Assembly (NCBI RefSeq): GCF_018614095.1
Contig: NZ_JAGGOY010000030.1
Coordinates: forward strand, 62,001-126,000
DNA from: Streptomyces sp. ISL-87
Lineage (GTDB): Bacteria > Actinomycetota > Actinomycetes > Streptomycetales > Streptomycetaceae
Length of the DNA stretch: 64,000 nt
Reading direction: 5' to 3'
Shown: one piece after another, positions 26,884 to 35,755 of the stretch
How the letters are laid out: every line of letters begins with the position of its first letter
Position numbering within the stretch: the first letter of the stretch is position 1
Program-made: the position numbers and the translations under genes
Notes under the pieces: model-generated
Seen by the model: the letters and a program-made list of their open reading frames with translations, nothing else
Told to the model about the DNA's origin: nothing
Databases searched by the model: none

Positions 26884-28697
26884 CGGGCACTCTCCTCGGT
26901 CCGGAGCTCGTGGCGGCGGGCCCCCTGGCCCGGTACGGCGACGCTCTCCTCGTCCGCTTCACGGGACACCAGCCGGCGGTACCCGGGCTCGGCGGCCAGG
27001 AGCGCGCGGTGCGTCCCGGTGGCGGCGACCCGGCCGTCGACGAGATAGCAGACGGTGTCCGCCCCGTCGAGCACCAGCGGCGAGGTGGTGGTGACGACCG
27101 TCGTCAGACCGGCCCGATGCGTGCGCAGCCCGGAGGTGACGGCGGCTTCGGTGTGCGCGTCGACAGCGGAGGTGGGTTCGACGGCCAGCAGGATCTCGGG
27201 TGCGGCGAGCAGCGCCCGGGCCAGCCGGACGCGCTGGCGCTGGCCGCCGGACAGGTTGCGCCCCTGTGAGGTGACGGCGGAGTCGAGCCCGTCTGGCAGA
27301 CCGAGGACGATGTCACGGGCCATCGCCGCGTCGACGGCGCGCTCCACGGCGCCGGCCGGGCGGTCCGTACGGCCGCTGACCAGCTCGCGCAGCGAGCCGG
27401 CGAACAGCGCGGCCGCGTTGTCGGCCACCAGGATCCGTTCGCGTACCTGGGTCAGGGCGATGTCACGCAGCGGAACTCCGCCCCACGTGCTCTGCGAGTC
27501 GACGAAGCGGCCGAGGCGTTCCACCACGGTCGCCGACTCCCCGGGCCGGGCGGACGCCAGCGCCGTGAACCGGCCGGGTGCCACCTCGACACCGGAGACG
27601 GGATCGTGCAGTACGGACGCCCCGTCCGGTGCGTCCAGCCCTGCCGCGGGATCGTCGGAGCTCGGCTGGAGAGCGAGGAACCGGATGAGCCTGCGGGCGG
27701 CGACCTGGCCGCGGCTGAGGTCGTATCCGCCCTCGATGAAGGACGACACGGGGACGACCAGCACCGCGGTGTAGCCGTAGACGGACACCAGCTGGCCCGT
27801 GGTGATGGAGCCTTCCGCCGCCATGCGGGCTGCCAGCCAGGTCACGGCGGCGAGGAAGACCGTAGGCAGCCCGACGGCGAGTGCCTGGATCCAGCTGGTG
27901 ACCGTGCCGACCCGGTATCCCTCGGCCTGGACCGCCCGTGAATGACCGCGGTACCGCTCGGCGTAGGCCTCCTTGCCGCCGAGACCGCCCAGCACGCGCA
28001 GCCCCTCGACCAGGTCGACCAGGCGGGTGGTGAGGAGGCCCTGCTGGTCCCGGTACGCGGTCTCGGCGCCCTGCAGACGTCCCATCAGCGGGCCGACCAG
28101 CACCGCGAGTACCGGTACGCCCAGCAGGACCACGACGGCGAGGAGCGGCGAGACGGACAGCAGCAGGGCCGCCACCACGAGGTACGCGAGGGCGGCCCCC
28201 ACGCCCGGTCCGGTGATGGTCAGCACGCTGGCGATCTGCGCCACATCGCCGAAGCCGATGGCGAGGACCTCGCTGGACGACATCCGTCGTGGGAGGACGG
28301 CACCGAGCCGGGTCGCGTGCTCGGTCACGACACGCACCGAGCGGAACGCGGCGTCCATCCGGACCTTCGTCATGACGCGGTGCCGCATGATGGCCAGCCA
28401 GGCGTTCAGCACACCGACACCGAGCAGCGCGGCCGTCCAGCCCAGCAGCACCGAGGACCGGCCGGGCGTCAGACCGTCGTCGATGGCCCGTGACAGCAGG
28501 TACGGAGGCAGCATCAGGGCCACCATCCACCCGCTGCCCAGCAGCGAACCGGCGAGCACCCGGCGGCGCTGGCAGGTGATCAGCCACCAGATGTATCTCA
28601 GAGGGCCGGTTGTGTCCGGTCTCCCGGGGTGGAGCGAGGGATCGGCCATCGGGTGGACGCGCCCGCGCCCGGCCGTGCGCACGCTGGACTCGGTCAT
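26880..28697 (-). CDS. ABC exporter half-transporter with degenerate ATP site
   Basis: The 605-residue exporter subunit starts at an ATG about 10 bases after GGGAGGGG. The membrane domain (residues ~30-330) is normal. In the ATPase domain the Walker A position reads SARPGESATVV with no GKS/T, and Walker B reads ILLAVEPTSAVD, losing the conserved aspartate, while the signature NLSGGQRQR is perfect. This is the mirror image of its partner's defects and marks an asymmetric heterodimeric exporter with one catalytic and one dead site. The pair is translationally coupled. A decayed DUF952 gene follows; no regulator is adjacent. Confidence 0.9.
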   Translation of the reverse strand: MTESSVRTAGRGRVHPMADPSLHPGRPDTTGPLRYIWWLITCQRRRVLAGSLLGSGWMVALMLPPYLLSRAIDDGLTPGRSSVLLGWTAALLGVGVLNAWLAIMRHRVMTKVRMDAAFRSVRVVTEHATRLGAVLPRRMSSSEVLAIGFGDVAQIASVLTITGPGVGAALAYLVVAALLLSVSPLLAVVVLLGVPVLAVLVGPLMGRLQGAETAYRDQQGLLTTRLVDLVEGLRVLGGLGGKEAYAERYRGHSRAVQAEGYRVGTVTSWIQALAVGLPTVFLAAVTWLAARMAAEGSITTGQLVSVYGYTAVLVVPVSSFIEGGYDLSRGQVAARRLIRFLALQPSSDDPAAGLDAPDGASVLHDPVSGVEVAPGRFTALASARPGESATVVERLGRFVDSQSTWGGVPLRDIALTQVRERILVADNAAALFAGSLRELVSGRTDRPAGAVERAVDAAMARDIVLGLPDGLDSAVTSQGRNLSGGQRQRVRLARALLAAPEILLAVEPTSAVDAHTEAAVTSGLRTHRAGLTTVVTTTSPLVLDGADTVCYLVDGRVAATGTHRALLAAEPGYRRLVSREADEESVAVPGQGARRHELRTEESAR

Positions 28698-28807
28698 CGC
28701 TGGTGGTCCCCTCCCTCGCGCCGTGGTCCACCGTCCGAGAACCGGACCCGGCCATCAAGATCATGATGGCGCGGATCCGGCTCCCGCAACAGCCCCGGCG
28801 CCCCACC

Positions 28808-29698
28808 TCAGCTGCGCACGACCATGTCCTCGAAGGACTCGAGGCGCTTCCAGCGCTCGGCGGGCGCGCGGGTCACGGGCATGAGGTCCGCGCCGGGCAG
28901 CGGCCCGAAGTCGAGGCCGGTGAGCTGGACGATGTCGGTGACCGGCACCTGGAAAGTGCGGAAGGCCCCGAGCGGCGGCGGATCGCCGGGCTTGGCGCCG
29001 GCCATCGCACGCTCGTAGTCACGGGTGAGGTCGGGGCTCTGGTCGAGGATGTACGCGGTCGAGGCGAGCTTGCCGCCCTGGATGAACGCGGCCACCTTCC
29101 AGAACCGCAGCGGTACCTGCATGCCCCGGTAGGGCGGGTCGGAGTCGTGCAGGACCGGGCCGGTCATCACACTCAGCTTGCGGTCGAACTCGGCGGCGTG
29201 GTCGAGGAGGTAGTTCTCCAGGCCCTGCCACAGCTGCTTGCCCTGGTTGAAGACGTCCGCCTGGGGGGCGGCATTGGTGAAGTGGAACGTGTCGACGTTG
29301 GCGCGGTTGGCCTCCGCCGTGGCGCCCCAGACTGGGTCCAGGCGGCGCACGAGGTGGCCGCGGTCCAGGGGGTTGTCGCGGTAGATGTCGTTCCCGCACT
29401 GGTGCGCCTGCGGCACCCGGGGGTCGAACTCCCACTTGTCGTCACGGGGCACGTCCTCGAGGATCTTCGCGCCGTCGATGCAGACGGCGGTGGAGGCGGC
29501 CAGCCGGCGGTCGGGGCGGAACACGACGGAGAAGTGCGTGTAGGGGAGGACGACGGTCTTGATCCCGGCGGTGGAGGGCTTTGGGAGGGGGATCGTCGGA
29601 CCGAGGAACGCCGGGTCGTAGCCGGTGCGGTCGTCCAGGCCGGTGCGGGGGGTCGCGGAGGTCGCCGTCGGATCCGGTGGCGTCTCAATTGCGTTCAT
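28808..29698 (-). CDS. DNA/RNA non-specific endonuclease (NUC1 family)
   Basis: The 296-residue protein carries the beta-beta-alpha-metal nuclease core: NPLDRGHLVRRLDPVW with catalytic His115, then NVDTFHFTNAAPQADVFNQG and WQGLENYLL, giving the metal-binding Asn151 and Glu161. Such enzymes cut DNA and RNA using Mg. No signal peptide or cysteine-rich leader is visible, so a cytosolic toxin-like or non-classical export role is possible; most bacterial relatives are secreted. The start lacks a ribosome site and has TAATCC 7-12 bases upstream, weakly suggesting leaderless translation. It is divergent from an EEP-family gene. Confidence 0.85.
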   Translation of the reverse strand: MNAIETPPDPTATSATPRTGLDDRTGYDPAFLGPTIPLPKPSTAGIKTVVLPYTHFSVVFRPDRRLAASTAVCIDGAKILEDVPRDDKWEFDPRVPQAHQCGNDIYRDNPLDRGHLVRRLDPVWGATAEANRANVDTFHFTNAAPQADVFNQGKQLWQGLENYLLDHAAEFDRKLSVMTGPVLHDSDPPYRGMQVPLRFWKVAAFIQGGKLASTAYILDQSPDLTRDYERAMAGAKPGDPPPLGAFRTFQVPVTDIVQLTGLDFGPLPGADLMPVTRAPAERWKRLESFEDMVVRS

Positions 29699-29873
29699 AA
29701 TATGGGATTACCACGCACGAGGGATCATTCACGGTGCCGCGCGCCCGGCCACCCGAACAGCGGTCCGGCCGGGCGGGAACCGGATCGCCGGCCCCTGCGT
29801 CGTCGTACGGTGCGGTGTCGTGCACGTGATCACGACGCGAGGAGGTGCCGAACCGGAGAAGCATGGGCGGACG

Positions 29874-30818
29874 ATGGGCGGACAAATGAAGCTTGCGGAC
29901 CACAGGCGGGGGTGGGTTCTCGCCGCGCTTTCCGTGCTGACCGCCTGCCTGCTGGCCTTTCACGCCGCGGTCCCCAACACGGCCGGCCGTCCGGGCAGCC
30001 TCCTGGAGACGTTCCTCCCCTGGCTCGGCTTGACCATCCCGGTACTGCTGGGCCTGGCGCTGCTGCGCCGCTCGGCCGTCGCGTCGTTCGCGCTGCTGCT
30101 GCCCGTCGCCGCCTGGGTCGGCCTCTTCGGCGGCCTTCCGGTGTCCGGCCACGATCAGGCTCACGACGTCGTCGCGGTTCAGCACAACGTCAGCGATGAG
30201 AATCCGGACCCGGCGGGCACCGCGAGGGCCCTGGCCGGAACGCACGCCGACCTCATCGCCCTGGAAGAGCTGACGCCCTCCGCCGCGCCGCTCTATGCGG
30301 CGGCCCTGGCGGCGGACTATCCCCATCACACGACCGAAGGAACGGTCGGACTCTGGTCGAAGTATCCACTCGCGGACGCGCACCCGGTGGACATCAGGCC
30401 GGCGGGGGTGGGGGAGGGCTGGAACCGCGGACTGCGGGCGACGGCCAGGACGCCGCGAGGGGACGTCGCCGTGTACGTGGCCCACCTGCCTTCGGTGCGT
30501 CTCGGCCTTGCGAACGGATTCAGTTCCGTACGGAGGGACGAGAGCGCCGCCCTGCTCGGCGCAGCGATCGCCGCCGAGCCGCTGGACAGGGTGATCCTGC
30601 TCGGTGACCTCAACAGCACGGTGGACGACCGGGGACTGGCCCCGGTCAGCTCGCGGCTGAACGTGCCGGGCTCGGGGTTCGCGTTCAGCTGGCCCGCGGC
30701 TCTGCCCCTGGCCCGGATCGACCAGATCATGACGCGGTCCGCGACCGTCACCCACCTCTGGTCGCTGCCCGCCACGGGGAGCGACCATCTGCCCGTCGCC
30801 GCCCACATCAGGCTCTGA
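29874..30818 (+). CDS. Membrane-anchored endonuclease/exonuclease/phosphatase-family protein
   Basis: The ~314-residue protein has three N-terminal membrane helices (AALSVLTACLLAFHAAV, FLPWLGLTIPVLLGLALL, ASFALLLPVAAWVGLFG) and an outward-facing EEP domain. Metal and catalytic motifs are VVAVQHNVSDEN, LIALEELTPS (Glu), VAHLPSVRL, RVILLGDLNST (Asp/Asn) and GSDHLPV (Asp/His). Domains of this type cleave phosphodiesters in nucleic acids, lipids or phosphoinositides. The start is uncertain: ATG at 29874 follows GGAGAA at ~14 bases, and another in-frame ATG lies at 29886. It is followed closely by the DUF2278 gene. Confidence 0.8.
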   Translation: MGGQMKLADHRRGWVLAALSVLTACLLAFHAAVPNTAGRPGSLLETFLPWLGLTIPVLLGLALLRRSAVASFALLLPVAAWVGLFGGLPVSGHDQAHDVVAVQHNVSDENPDPAGTARALAGTHADLIALEELTPSAAPLYAAALAADYPHHTTEGTVGLWSKYPLADAHPVDIRPAGVGEGWNRGLRATARTPRGDVAVYVAHLPSVRLGLANGFSSVRRDESAALLGAAIAAEPLDRVILLGDLNSTVDDRGLAPVSSRLNVPGSGFAFSWPAALPLARIDQIMTRSATVTHLWSLPATGSDHLPVAAHIRL

Positions 30819-30837
30819 GGGGTGGTTGACTGACCGG

Positions 30838-31488
30838 ATGCCGCTCGACGACTACGGCGTACTGGCCGGAACCCTGCACCGCCACTTTCGCGGTCGGCCC
30901 GATACACAGGGCCGCTGGTTCCACGTCAACCTGGAGGTCGACGCGCCCGCGGGCCGGTACCGGTGCGCCATCGACGTGGACAGCGAGCAGTCCGGCACCG
31001 GCGTGCAGTGGAAGGTCCTCACCCTCGCCGCCTCGGTCCTGGACCCGGCGTCCGCGCTGCCTCCCGGCTACCACAACCTCGCCCGTACGCCGGGATCGGG
31101 CGCCCTCGACCATCTGCGCCACCCGGCCTTGAACGGCCGGCGCGGCTGGGGGCTCACCTGGCTGGAGGCGGCCCTCGACCGGCTGAACCCGCCGCGCCCC
31201 TGGATCTCGGGCTCCTGTCGTGAGGCCTCGGCGGCGCTGGAGGCCGTCCTCGTACCCGGCCGGCCGGTCCTCGTCTTCGGCCAGCCGTTCGACCACGGGG
31301 GTCTCGGCATGCGCAACATCCACCAGAATCAGGGAGACCCGCACGGCAGCCGGTGGTGGGACGCCAACGGCAGCTGGCAGGACGGCGCGACGATGACCCG
31401 CAGGGACGACGGCTGGTACGACGCGTTCCTGTCCCGGTTCTCCACCCAGGAGACGGGCGGAGAGGGGGGACGCGGCCGGAACCGGTAA
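30838..31488 (+). CDS. DUF2278 family protein
   Basis: The 216-residue protein opens MPLDDYGVLAGTL and contains WFHVNLEVDAPAGRYRCAIDV, LDPASALPPGYHNL and the C-terminal MRNIHQNQGDP / WWDANGSWQDGA signature of DUF2278, whose conserved His, Asn and Asp suggest a hydrolase or metal site; function is unknown. The start is ATG with GAGGGG 15 bases upstream; a TTG at 30826 nearer that site is an alternative. It lies 19 bases after the EEP gene and is likely cotranscribed. Downstream, 65 bases contain a direct repeat (CGGAACGCCGACCGCG twice). Confidence 0.78.
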   Translation: MPLDDYGVLAGTLHRHFRGRPDTQGRWFHVNLEVDAPAGRYRCAIDVDSEQSGTGVQWKVLTLAASVLDPASALPPGYHNLARTPGSGALDHLRHPALNGRRGWGLTWLEAALDRLNPPRPWISGSCREASAALEAVLVPGRPVLVFGQPFDHGGLGMRNIHQNQGDPHGSRWWDANGSWQDGATMTRRDDGWYDAFLSRFSTQETGGEGGRGRNR

Positions 31489-31553
31489 GGGCCGCCGCCC
31501 CGGAACGCCGACCGCGGCGCCCGGAACGCCGACCGCGCGGCACCACGCAAGTG

Positions 31554-32906
31554 CTACCGCGGCGCGCCGTGCGGCGGGAACGCGGGTGCGGCAGGCGCCG
31601 GTCCCAGGGTGGTCGTGCCGGGCGCCGCGCGGTGGCCCAGCCCCGTCCGGTACGCGTCCAGGGCCGCCTCGATCCGGCCCGTACGCCGCAGCAGGTCACC
31701 CAGCAGCCGGCACAGATCGGCGAGGTCGCCCGTCGCCCCGCTGCGTTCGAGCAGAGCCAGCGCCTGTACGTAGTGCTCCTCGGCGGACTCCGTCTCCCCG
31801 CGCTCCTCCGCGATGAGGCCGAGCAGCCGGTGCGCGCCGCCGGCGTGTACGGCGCCGTGACTGTCCCCCAGTTCCAGCAGCGCTGAGACCAGCCCTGCTG
31901 CCTCCTCGTACCGCCCGAGCCGGCGCAGTACATCGGCGAGTTCGACCTCCACCTGGGCGGTGTAGAGGGCGGCGCGCTTGGCCGCCAGCATGTCCCTGGC
32001 CGTGCGCAACTCCCGTTCCGCCGAGGCGAGGTCACCGTTCTGGGCCTGGACGTAGCCGCGCATCCAGTGGCAGTGGGCCAGGTCGGTCCGCAGCCGCAGC
32101 TGCCGGTAGACCGCCTGGGCTTTGGCGAGAGAGACGTCGGCGTCGGCCACGCGCCCCTCGGCGAGGAACGTCCGCGCGACCTGCCGGTGCATACCGGCCA
32201 CCAGTGCCGGATCGCTGACCTGCGGCGCCAGCGCCAGGGCGAGTTCGGCGGCGTGGGCGGCGCGGGCGTGCGCCCCCATGTCGATGTACGGCCCGATGAC
32301 GGCGGCGTAGAGCAGCAGCAGCGCCTCGGGGTCGGCCAGCCCGCTCGCGTTGAGCTCGTCGATGGTGGATTCGAGGAGATAGCAGGCGTAACGCAGCTCG
32401 CCGGCGAGCAGGTGCGCGACGGCGCGCCCCCGGATCGGGCGGGCGCGACGGGGCAGCGGCTGTCCGGCCAGCAGGCGTTCGGCCGCCTCGAAGTGCCGTA
32501 CGGCGTCGGGGAGTTCACCAGACTCCAGGGCGCAGTCGCCGAGGCCCAGCAGAGACTCCGCCTGCTCGTCAGCGAGGCCGAGGTGCTCCGCGTCGGTCAG
32601 GAGCCGCCGGTAGCGGACGGCGGCCTCGTCGGCGGCGCCGGTGGCGAGCGCCTGCTGGGCGTCGGTCAGGGCCAGTCGCAACTCGGTGGCCAGGTGGGCG
32701 GGGCGCCCGGTGGTCAGTTCCTCGTACGAGGTGCCGAGGCGCCCGGCCAGGAAGCGCAGCGCGGTCTCGGAAGGCCTGACCTTCCCCGACTCCAGTGTGG
32801 AGATGTACGCCGAGGTGTAGGCGGGGTCCGCCAACTGCTTCTGTGTCAAGCCGCGTTCGGTGCGCATGCGCTGAACCCGGCGGCCGATCTCGGCCGGTTC
32901 GTCCAT
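31554..32906 (-). CDS. XRE-family regulator with C-terminal TPR domain
   Basis: The 450-residue protein has an N-terminal helix-turn-helix (residues ~7-62: RRVQRMRTERGLTQKQLADP, YTSAYISTLESGKVRPS) and a long helical TPR array to residue ~430. This layout is shared with Streptomyces transcription factors that bind peptides or partner proteins through the TPR part. It is divergent from a secreted M64 metallopeptidase across 139 bases containing an inverted repeat, so regulation of itself and the peptidase is likely but inferred. Confidence 0.85.
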   Translation of the reverse strand: MDEPAEIGRRVQRMRTERGLTQKQLADPAYTSAYISTLESGKVRPSETALRFLAGRLGTSYEELTTGRPAHLATELRLALTDAQQALATGAADEAAVRYRRLLTDAEHLGLADEQAESLLGLGDCALESGELPDAVRHFEAAERLLAGQPLPRRARPIRGRAVAHLLAGELRYACYLLESTIDELNASGLADPEALLLLYAAVIGPYIDMGAHARAAHAAELALALAPQVSDPALVAGMHRQVARTFLAEGRVADADVSLAKAQAVYRQLRLRTDLAHCHWMRGYVQAQNGDLASAERELRTARDMLAAKRAALYTAQVEVELADVLRRLGRYEEAAGLVSALLELGDSHGAVHAGGAHRLLGLIAEERGETESAEEHYVQALALLERSGATGDLADLCRLLGDLLRRTGRIEAALDAYRTGLGHRAAPGTTTLGPAPAAPAFPPHGAPR

Positions 32907-32983
32907 GAAAACCCCCTGGTTGCTCCAACTCCCCAGTATTCAGGGGGAGCCGTCCATTGCGCACGCCCCGCACGGCACCTAAT

Positions 32984-33021
32984 TTAAGCAACCGATTCAG
33001 CATGCTTACGCATCCGCTTAA
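32984..33021. promoter_or_regulatory. Inverted repeat between XRE-TPR regulator and M64 gene
   Basis: TTAAGC at 32984-32989 and GCTTAA at 33016-33021 form an inverted repeat around the palindrome AGCATGCT (32999-33006). The stretch is markedly AT-rich for this genome and lies in the divergent promoter region, ending about 25 bases before the peptidase ATG. It is a candidate operator for the XRE-TPR protein. Confidence 0.45.
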
Positions 33022-33045
33022 GTTCCTTTTCCTGAGGAGGACTTC

Positions 33046-34401
33046 ATGGACTCAACCATCCGCCGGGCCCTGCGGCGCGGAGCCGTCGCGACGGCCTGCG
33101 CGGCCGTCGCCCTGCTGACCGCCGGCGGTCCCGTCGACGCGGCCACGGAGCCGCCCGCACCGGTGAAAGCCCGGGTGAAGGTCGAGATACCCGGGCCGGA
33201 ACACGGCCATGACGCTGGATCCGGCTACGCCCGCGTACCCGCGGCAGGGCGGGAGAAGGCCGCGCCCCGGCTCTCGGAGGCCGAGCGGCAGGCCGACGGC
33301 GACGTCACCAAGATGATCGACAACGGCTCCACGGCCGACCGCCTGGACGTCGTCGTCATCGGTGACGGCTACACCGCCGCCGAGCTGGACCGGTTCCACG
33401 CCGACGCCCGCCAGAAGTGGTCGGAGGTGGCGGCGGTAGAGCCGTACACGACGTACCAGAACCTCTTCAACGTGTGGACGGTCGACGCTGTCTCCCACGA
33501 CTCCGGCGTCTCCGGCGACCCGACCCCCGCCACCGTGCGCGACACCGCCCTCGGTTCGTACTTCTGGTGCGAGAACATCGAGCGGCTGCTCTGCATCGAC
33601 CAGCCCAAGGTGGACGCGTACGTGGCTAAGGCGCCGGCCGCCGACCTCGTGATCGTGCTGGCCAACAGCGCCAAATACGGCGGGGCGGGCTACAACGAGG
33701 CCAGCGCCACCCTCGGCTACGAGGGCATATCGACGGCCTCGGCAGGCAACGCGAAGTCCGGCCAGGTCGCCATCCACGAGACCGGCCACTCGCTGGGCAA
33801 GCTCGCCGACGAGTACTTCTACCCCGGCCTCCCGGACTACGAGAAGTACACGGGCCCCGAGCCCGCCGAGTCCAACACCTCCACGCTGACCGCCGGCCCG
33901 ATGGCCGAGCAGCGGACCAAGTGGTACCGCTGGCTGGGCGAGGAGTCACCCGATGGCGGCAAGGTTGGCGCGTACGAGGGCGGCGGCTACTACGTCACCG
34001 GGCTGTACCGGCCCACCGACAACTCGATCATGCGGGTCCTCGGCAAACCCTTCAACCTCCCCGGCGTCGAGTCGATGATCGCCGGGTTCTCCCGCCACGC
34101 GAGGCTCGTCACCCCGATCACCCCGACCGACCGCACCCTGCGGCTGCGGCACACCGCCAAGGCCGCGGTGCCCCGGCTGACCGGCGCGGACGGACGGCAG
34201 CTCGTGGTCCGCTGGTACCTGGACGGCCGGGAGCTGAAGCGGTTCGAGGGCCGGACCGAGGTGCGTGTGGCCGAGCTGTGGCTGCTCGACCTCCGCACGC
34301 ACAAGCTGTCCGTCACGGCCGAGGACCGGACGCCCTCCGTGCGCGACCCCCGGATCGCCCGCGCCCTGCGCTCCACGGCCGAATGGAGCGTCCGCCTCTA
34401 G
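33046..34401 (+). CDS. Secreted M64-family zinc metallopeptidase
   Basis: The 451-residue protein starts at an ATG after CTGAGGAGG. A signal peptide (RRGAVATACAAVALLTAGG, ending VDAATE) indicates export. The zinc motif HETGHSLGKLADEY near residue 244 fits M64 (IgA peptidase-type): two histidines, the catalytic glutamate and a downstream aspartate ligand. LDVVVIGDGYTAAELDRFHADA and NLFNVWTVDAVSHDSGVSGDP are typical upstream segments. The C-terminal ~90 residues (VRWYLDGRELKRFEG) look like a beta-sandwich accessory domain. It is divergent from the XRE-TPR gene that may control it. Confidence 0.9.
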   Translation: MDSTIRRALRRGAVATACAAVALLTAGGPVDAATEPPAPVKARVKVEIPGPEHGHDAGSGYARVPAAGREKAAPRLSEAERQADGDVTKMIDNGSTADRLDVVVIGDGYTAAELDRFHADARQKWSEVAAVEPYTTYQNLFNVWTVDAVSHDSGVSGDPTPATVRDTALGSYFWCENIERLLCIDQPKVDAYVAKAPAADLVIVLANSAKYGGAGYNEASATLGYEGISTASAGNAKSGQVAIHETGHSLGKLADEYFYPGLPDYEKYTGPEPAESNTSTLTAGPMAEQRTKWYRWLGEESPDGGKVGAYEGGGYYVTGLYRPTDNSIMRVLGKPFNLPGVESMIAGFSRHARLVTPITPTDRTLRLRHTAKAAVPRLTGADGRQLVVRWYLDGRELKRFEGRTEVRVAELWLLDLRTHKLSVTAEDRTPSVRDPRIARALRSTAEWSVRL

Positions 34402-34426
34402 AGCGCCCCTCAAGCCCCCTTCAAGA

Positions 34427-34460
34427 CCACCCCGTCAAGCCCCCCGGCCTGGCGGGGTGG
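34427..34460. terminator. Hairpin between convergent M64 and GH16 genes
   Basis: CCACCCCG at 34427-34434 and CGGGGTGG at 34453-34460 are exact inverse complements with an 18-base loop. It sits in the 63-base gap between two convergent stops and could end transcription from both sides. Confidence 0.55.
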
Positions 34461-34464
34461 CTGC

Positions 34465-35205
34465 CTAGGCCCGGTACACGCGCAGGTCGGACACCTCGTA
34501 GCTGATCTCCGACACGCCTTCCTCGGGGGCCGGATGGTAACGGCCCGCGCAGATCGACAGGTTGACGATGAGGTACGCGTGCCAGCCGCGGCCCACGCCC
34601 TTGCCGTCGGAGAAGACCCGGGCGCCGTTGACCCACCAGATCACCGACTTCCGCCCGAACTCCACCCGCAGGTCGACCCAGGCACCCGGGCGGACGGTCG
34701 GGTCGCGGTAGTAGCGGTGCGCCTGCCTGACGTGGTTGGACAGTTCCAGCAGATCCGGGTTGTCGGGGTGGTACTCGAATACGTCGATCTCCTGGCCGCC
34801 GTCCCGCCAGGTCCAGATCGCTGGCCAGGCCCCCAGCCTCAGCGGGAGCCGCACGCGCGCCTCCAGCACGTCGCCCGTGCGGACCTCGAAGCCCTGGTCG
34901 CTGCCCTCCGTGGTCAGCAGCCCGGTGTCCCAGTTGCCGTCCGGGCGCGGGGTGGCCCGGAAGATGCCGTCGCGGCTGTAGGAGGGGTCGTCCACCAGGT
35001 AATCCAGCTTGTTGTCCCCGGGGTTGACCGGCCCGCCGTCGGGATACGCCCAGGACCGGCCGGCGACCCACTGGTCGGCCGATCCGAAGTCTGCGGTGAA
35101 CACCAGGGCCCTGCGGTTCCCGATGGCCTCCTCGGCGGGTGCGCCGCCTCCGCCGCCGGAACCCCGAAGGAGGGCCCGCAACCATTCGATCGGTCCTGCC
35201 AGCAC
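34465..35205 (-). CDS. Glycoside hydrolase family 16-like protein
   Basis: The 246-residue protein starts at a GTG closely preceded by GGAGG. It carries the GH16 active-site pattern in WPAIWTWRDGGQEIDVFEY, with the two glutamates flanking an aspartate, plus FEVRTGDVLEARVRLPL and WVDLRVEFGRKSVIWWVNG strands of the jelly-roll. GH16 enzymes cut beta-1,3(4)-glucans, agar or related polymers. No signal peptide is seen: the N-terminus is a short helix and a Gly-rich patch (RGSGGGGGAPAEE), unusual for this normally secreted family. It converges with the M64 gene. Confidence 0.83.
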   Translation of the reverse strand: MLAGPIEWLRALLRGSGGGGGAPAEEAIGNRRALVFTADFGSADQWVAGRSWAYPDGGPVNPGDNKLDYLVDDPSYSRDGIFRATPRPDGNWDTGLLTTEGSDQGFEVRTGDVLEARVRLPLRLGAWPAIWTWRDGGQEIDVFEYHPDNPDLLELSNHVRQAHRYYRDPTVRPGAWVDLRVEFGRKSVIWWVNGARVFSDGKGVGRGWHAYLIVNLSICAGRYHPAPEEGVSEISYEVSDLRVYRA

Positions 35206-35455
35206 GATGCCTCCACGGGTGATCGGTACCTCAGGAGGAGTTGTGCCCCCAAACGGAGGAGCATATGCCGATTGCCTTACGTTGAGTGTCTGAGTAACTA
35301 CTCAAAGCGAGAGGCGGTTGTACGGAGTCCGATGAGAACGTGTGACGAGATGTCATAGGAGGCGTTCGGGTGGTGTGCCCGCGCATCCGCAACTGGGAGT
35401 TCCGCCTCCGGCCTCCTCGGTGGCAGTGACGACACACTCAATGCTGGAGGTCCTT
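35206..35455. other. Intergenic region with a six-codon leader-like ORF
   Basis: No gene of normal size is present. At about 35264-35284 a strong site, GGAGGAGCAT, is followed by ATG CCG ATT GCC TTA CGT TGA, a six-codon frame with a TTA codon. It might be a leader peptide or chance. Several TGA/TGAC elements and a TAACTACTC segment follow. The 3' end holds GGAGG for the 35456 gene. Confidence 0.3.
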
Positions 35456-35755
35456 GTGGTCAGTTGGAGGCATTCCCCGGTCGCGATGACGGGCCGGGAG
35501 CCCGTGGTCGATCCCTACCGCTTCGCGGGCGCGGACTTCGACTGCTGCGACACCGCGCAGTACGGCTGGCGCGACGGGGGCCGGCAGGACGTGGAGCCGC
35601 GCGCTGTGGACCGACGCCGCCTTGATCTGCATATGGCGCTCACCGCCGCGGGGATCGCCCCGGCGGCCGCCGATCTGGCGGCGATCGAAGCGCTGTGCAC
35701 GCTGGACGACATGACGAGCGCGGCCGTCCAGCGGTGGCTCACTCGCGATGTGTGA
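35456..35755 (+). CDS. Small hypothetical protein
   Basis: The 99-residue protein is placed at a GTG because GGAGG lies five bases before it; ATGs at 35441 and 35486 are also in frame. The sequence DPYRFAGADFDCCDTAQYGW is followed by a helical C-terminal half (LDLHMALTAAGIAPAAADLAAIEALCTLDDMTSAAVQRWL). No family was recognised. It is 116 bases upstream of the FHA/kinase pair in the same direction and could belong to the same system. Confidence 0.6.
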   Translation: MVSWRHSPVAMTGREPVVDPYRFAGADFDCCDTAQYGWRDGGRQDVEPRAVDRRRLDLHMALTAAGIAPAAADLAAIEALCTLDDMTSAAVQRWLTRDV

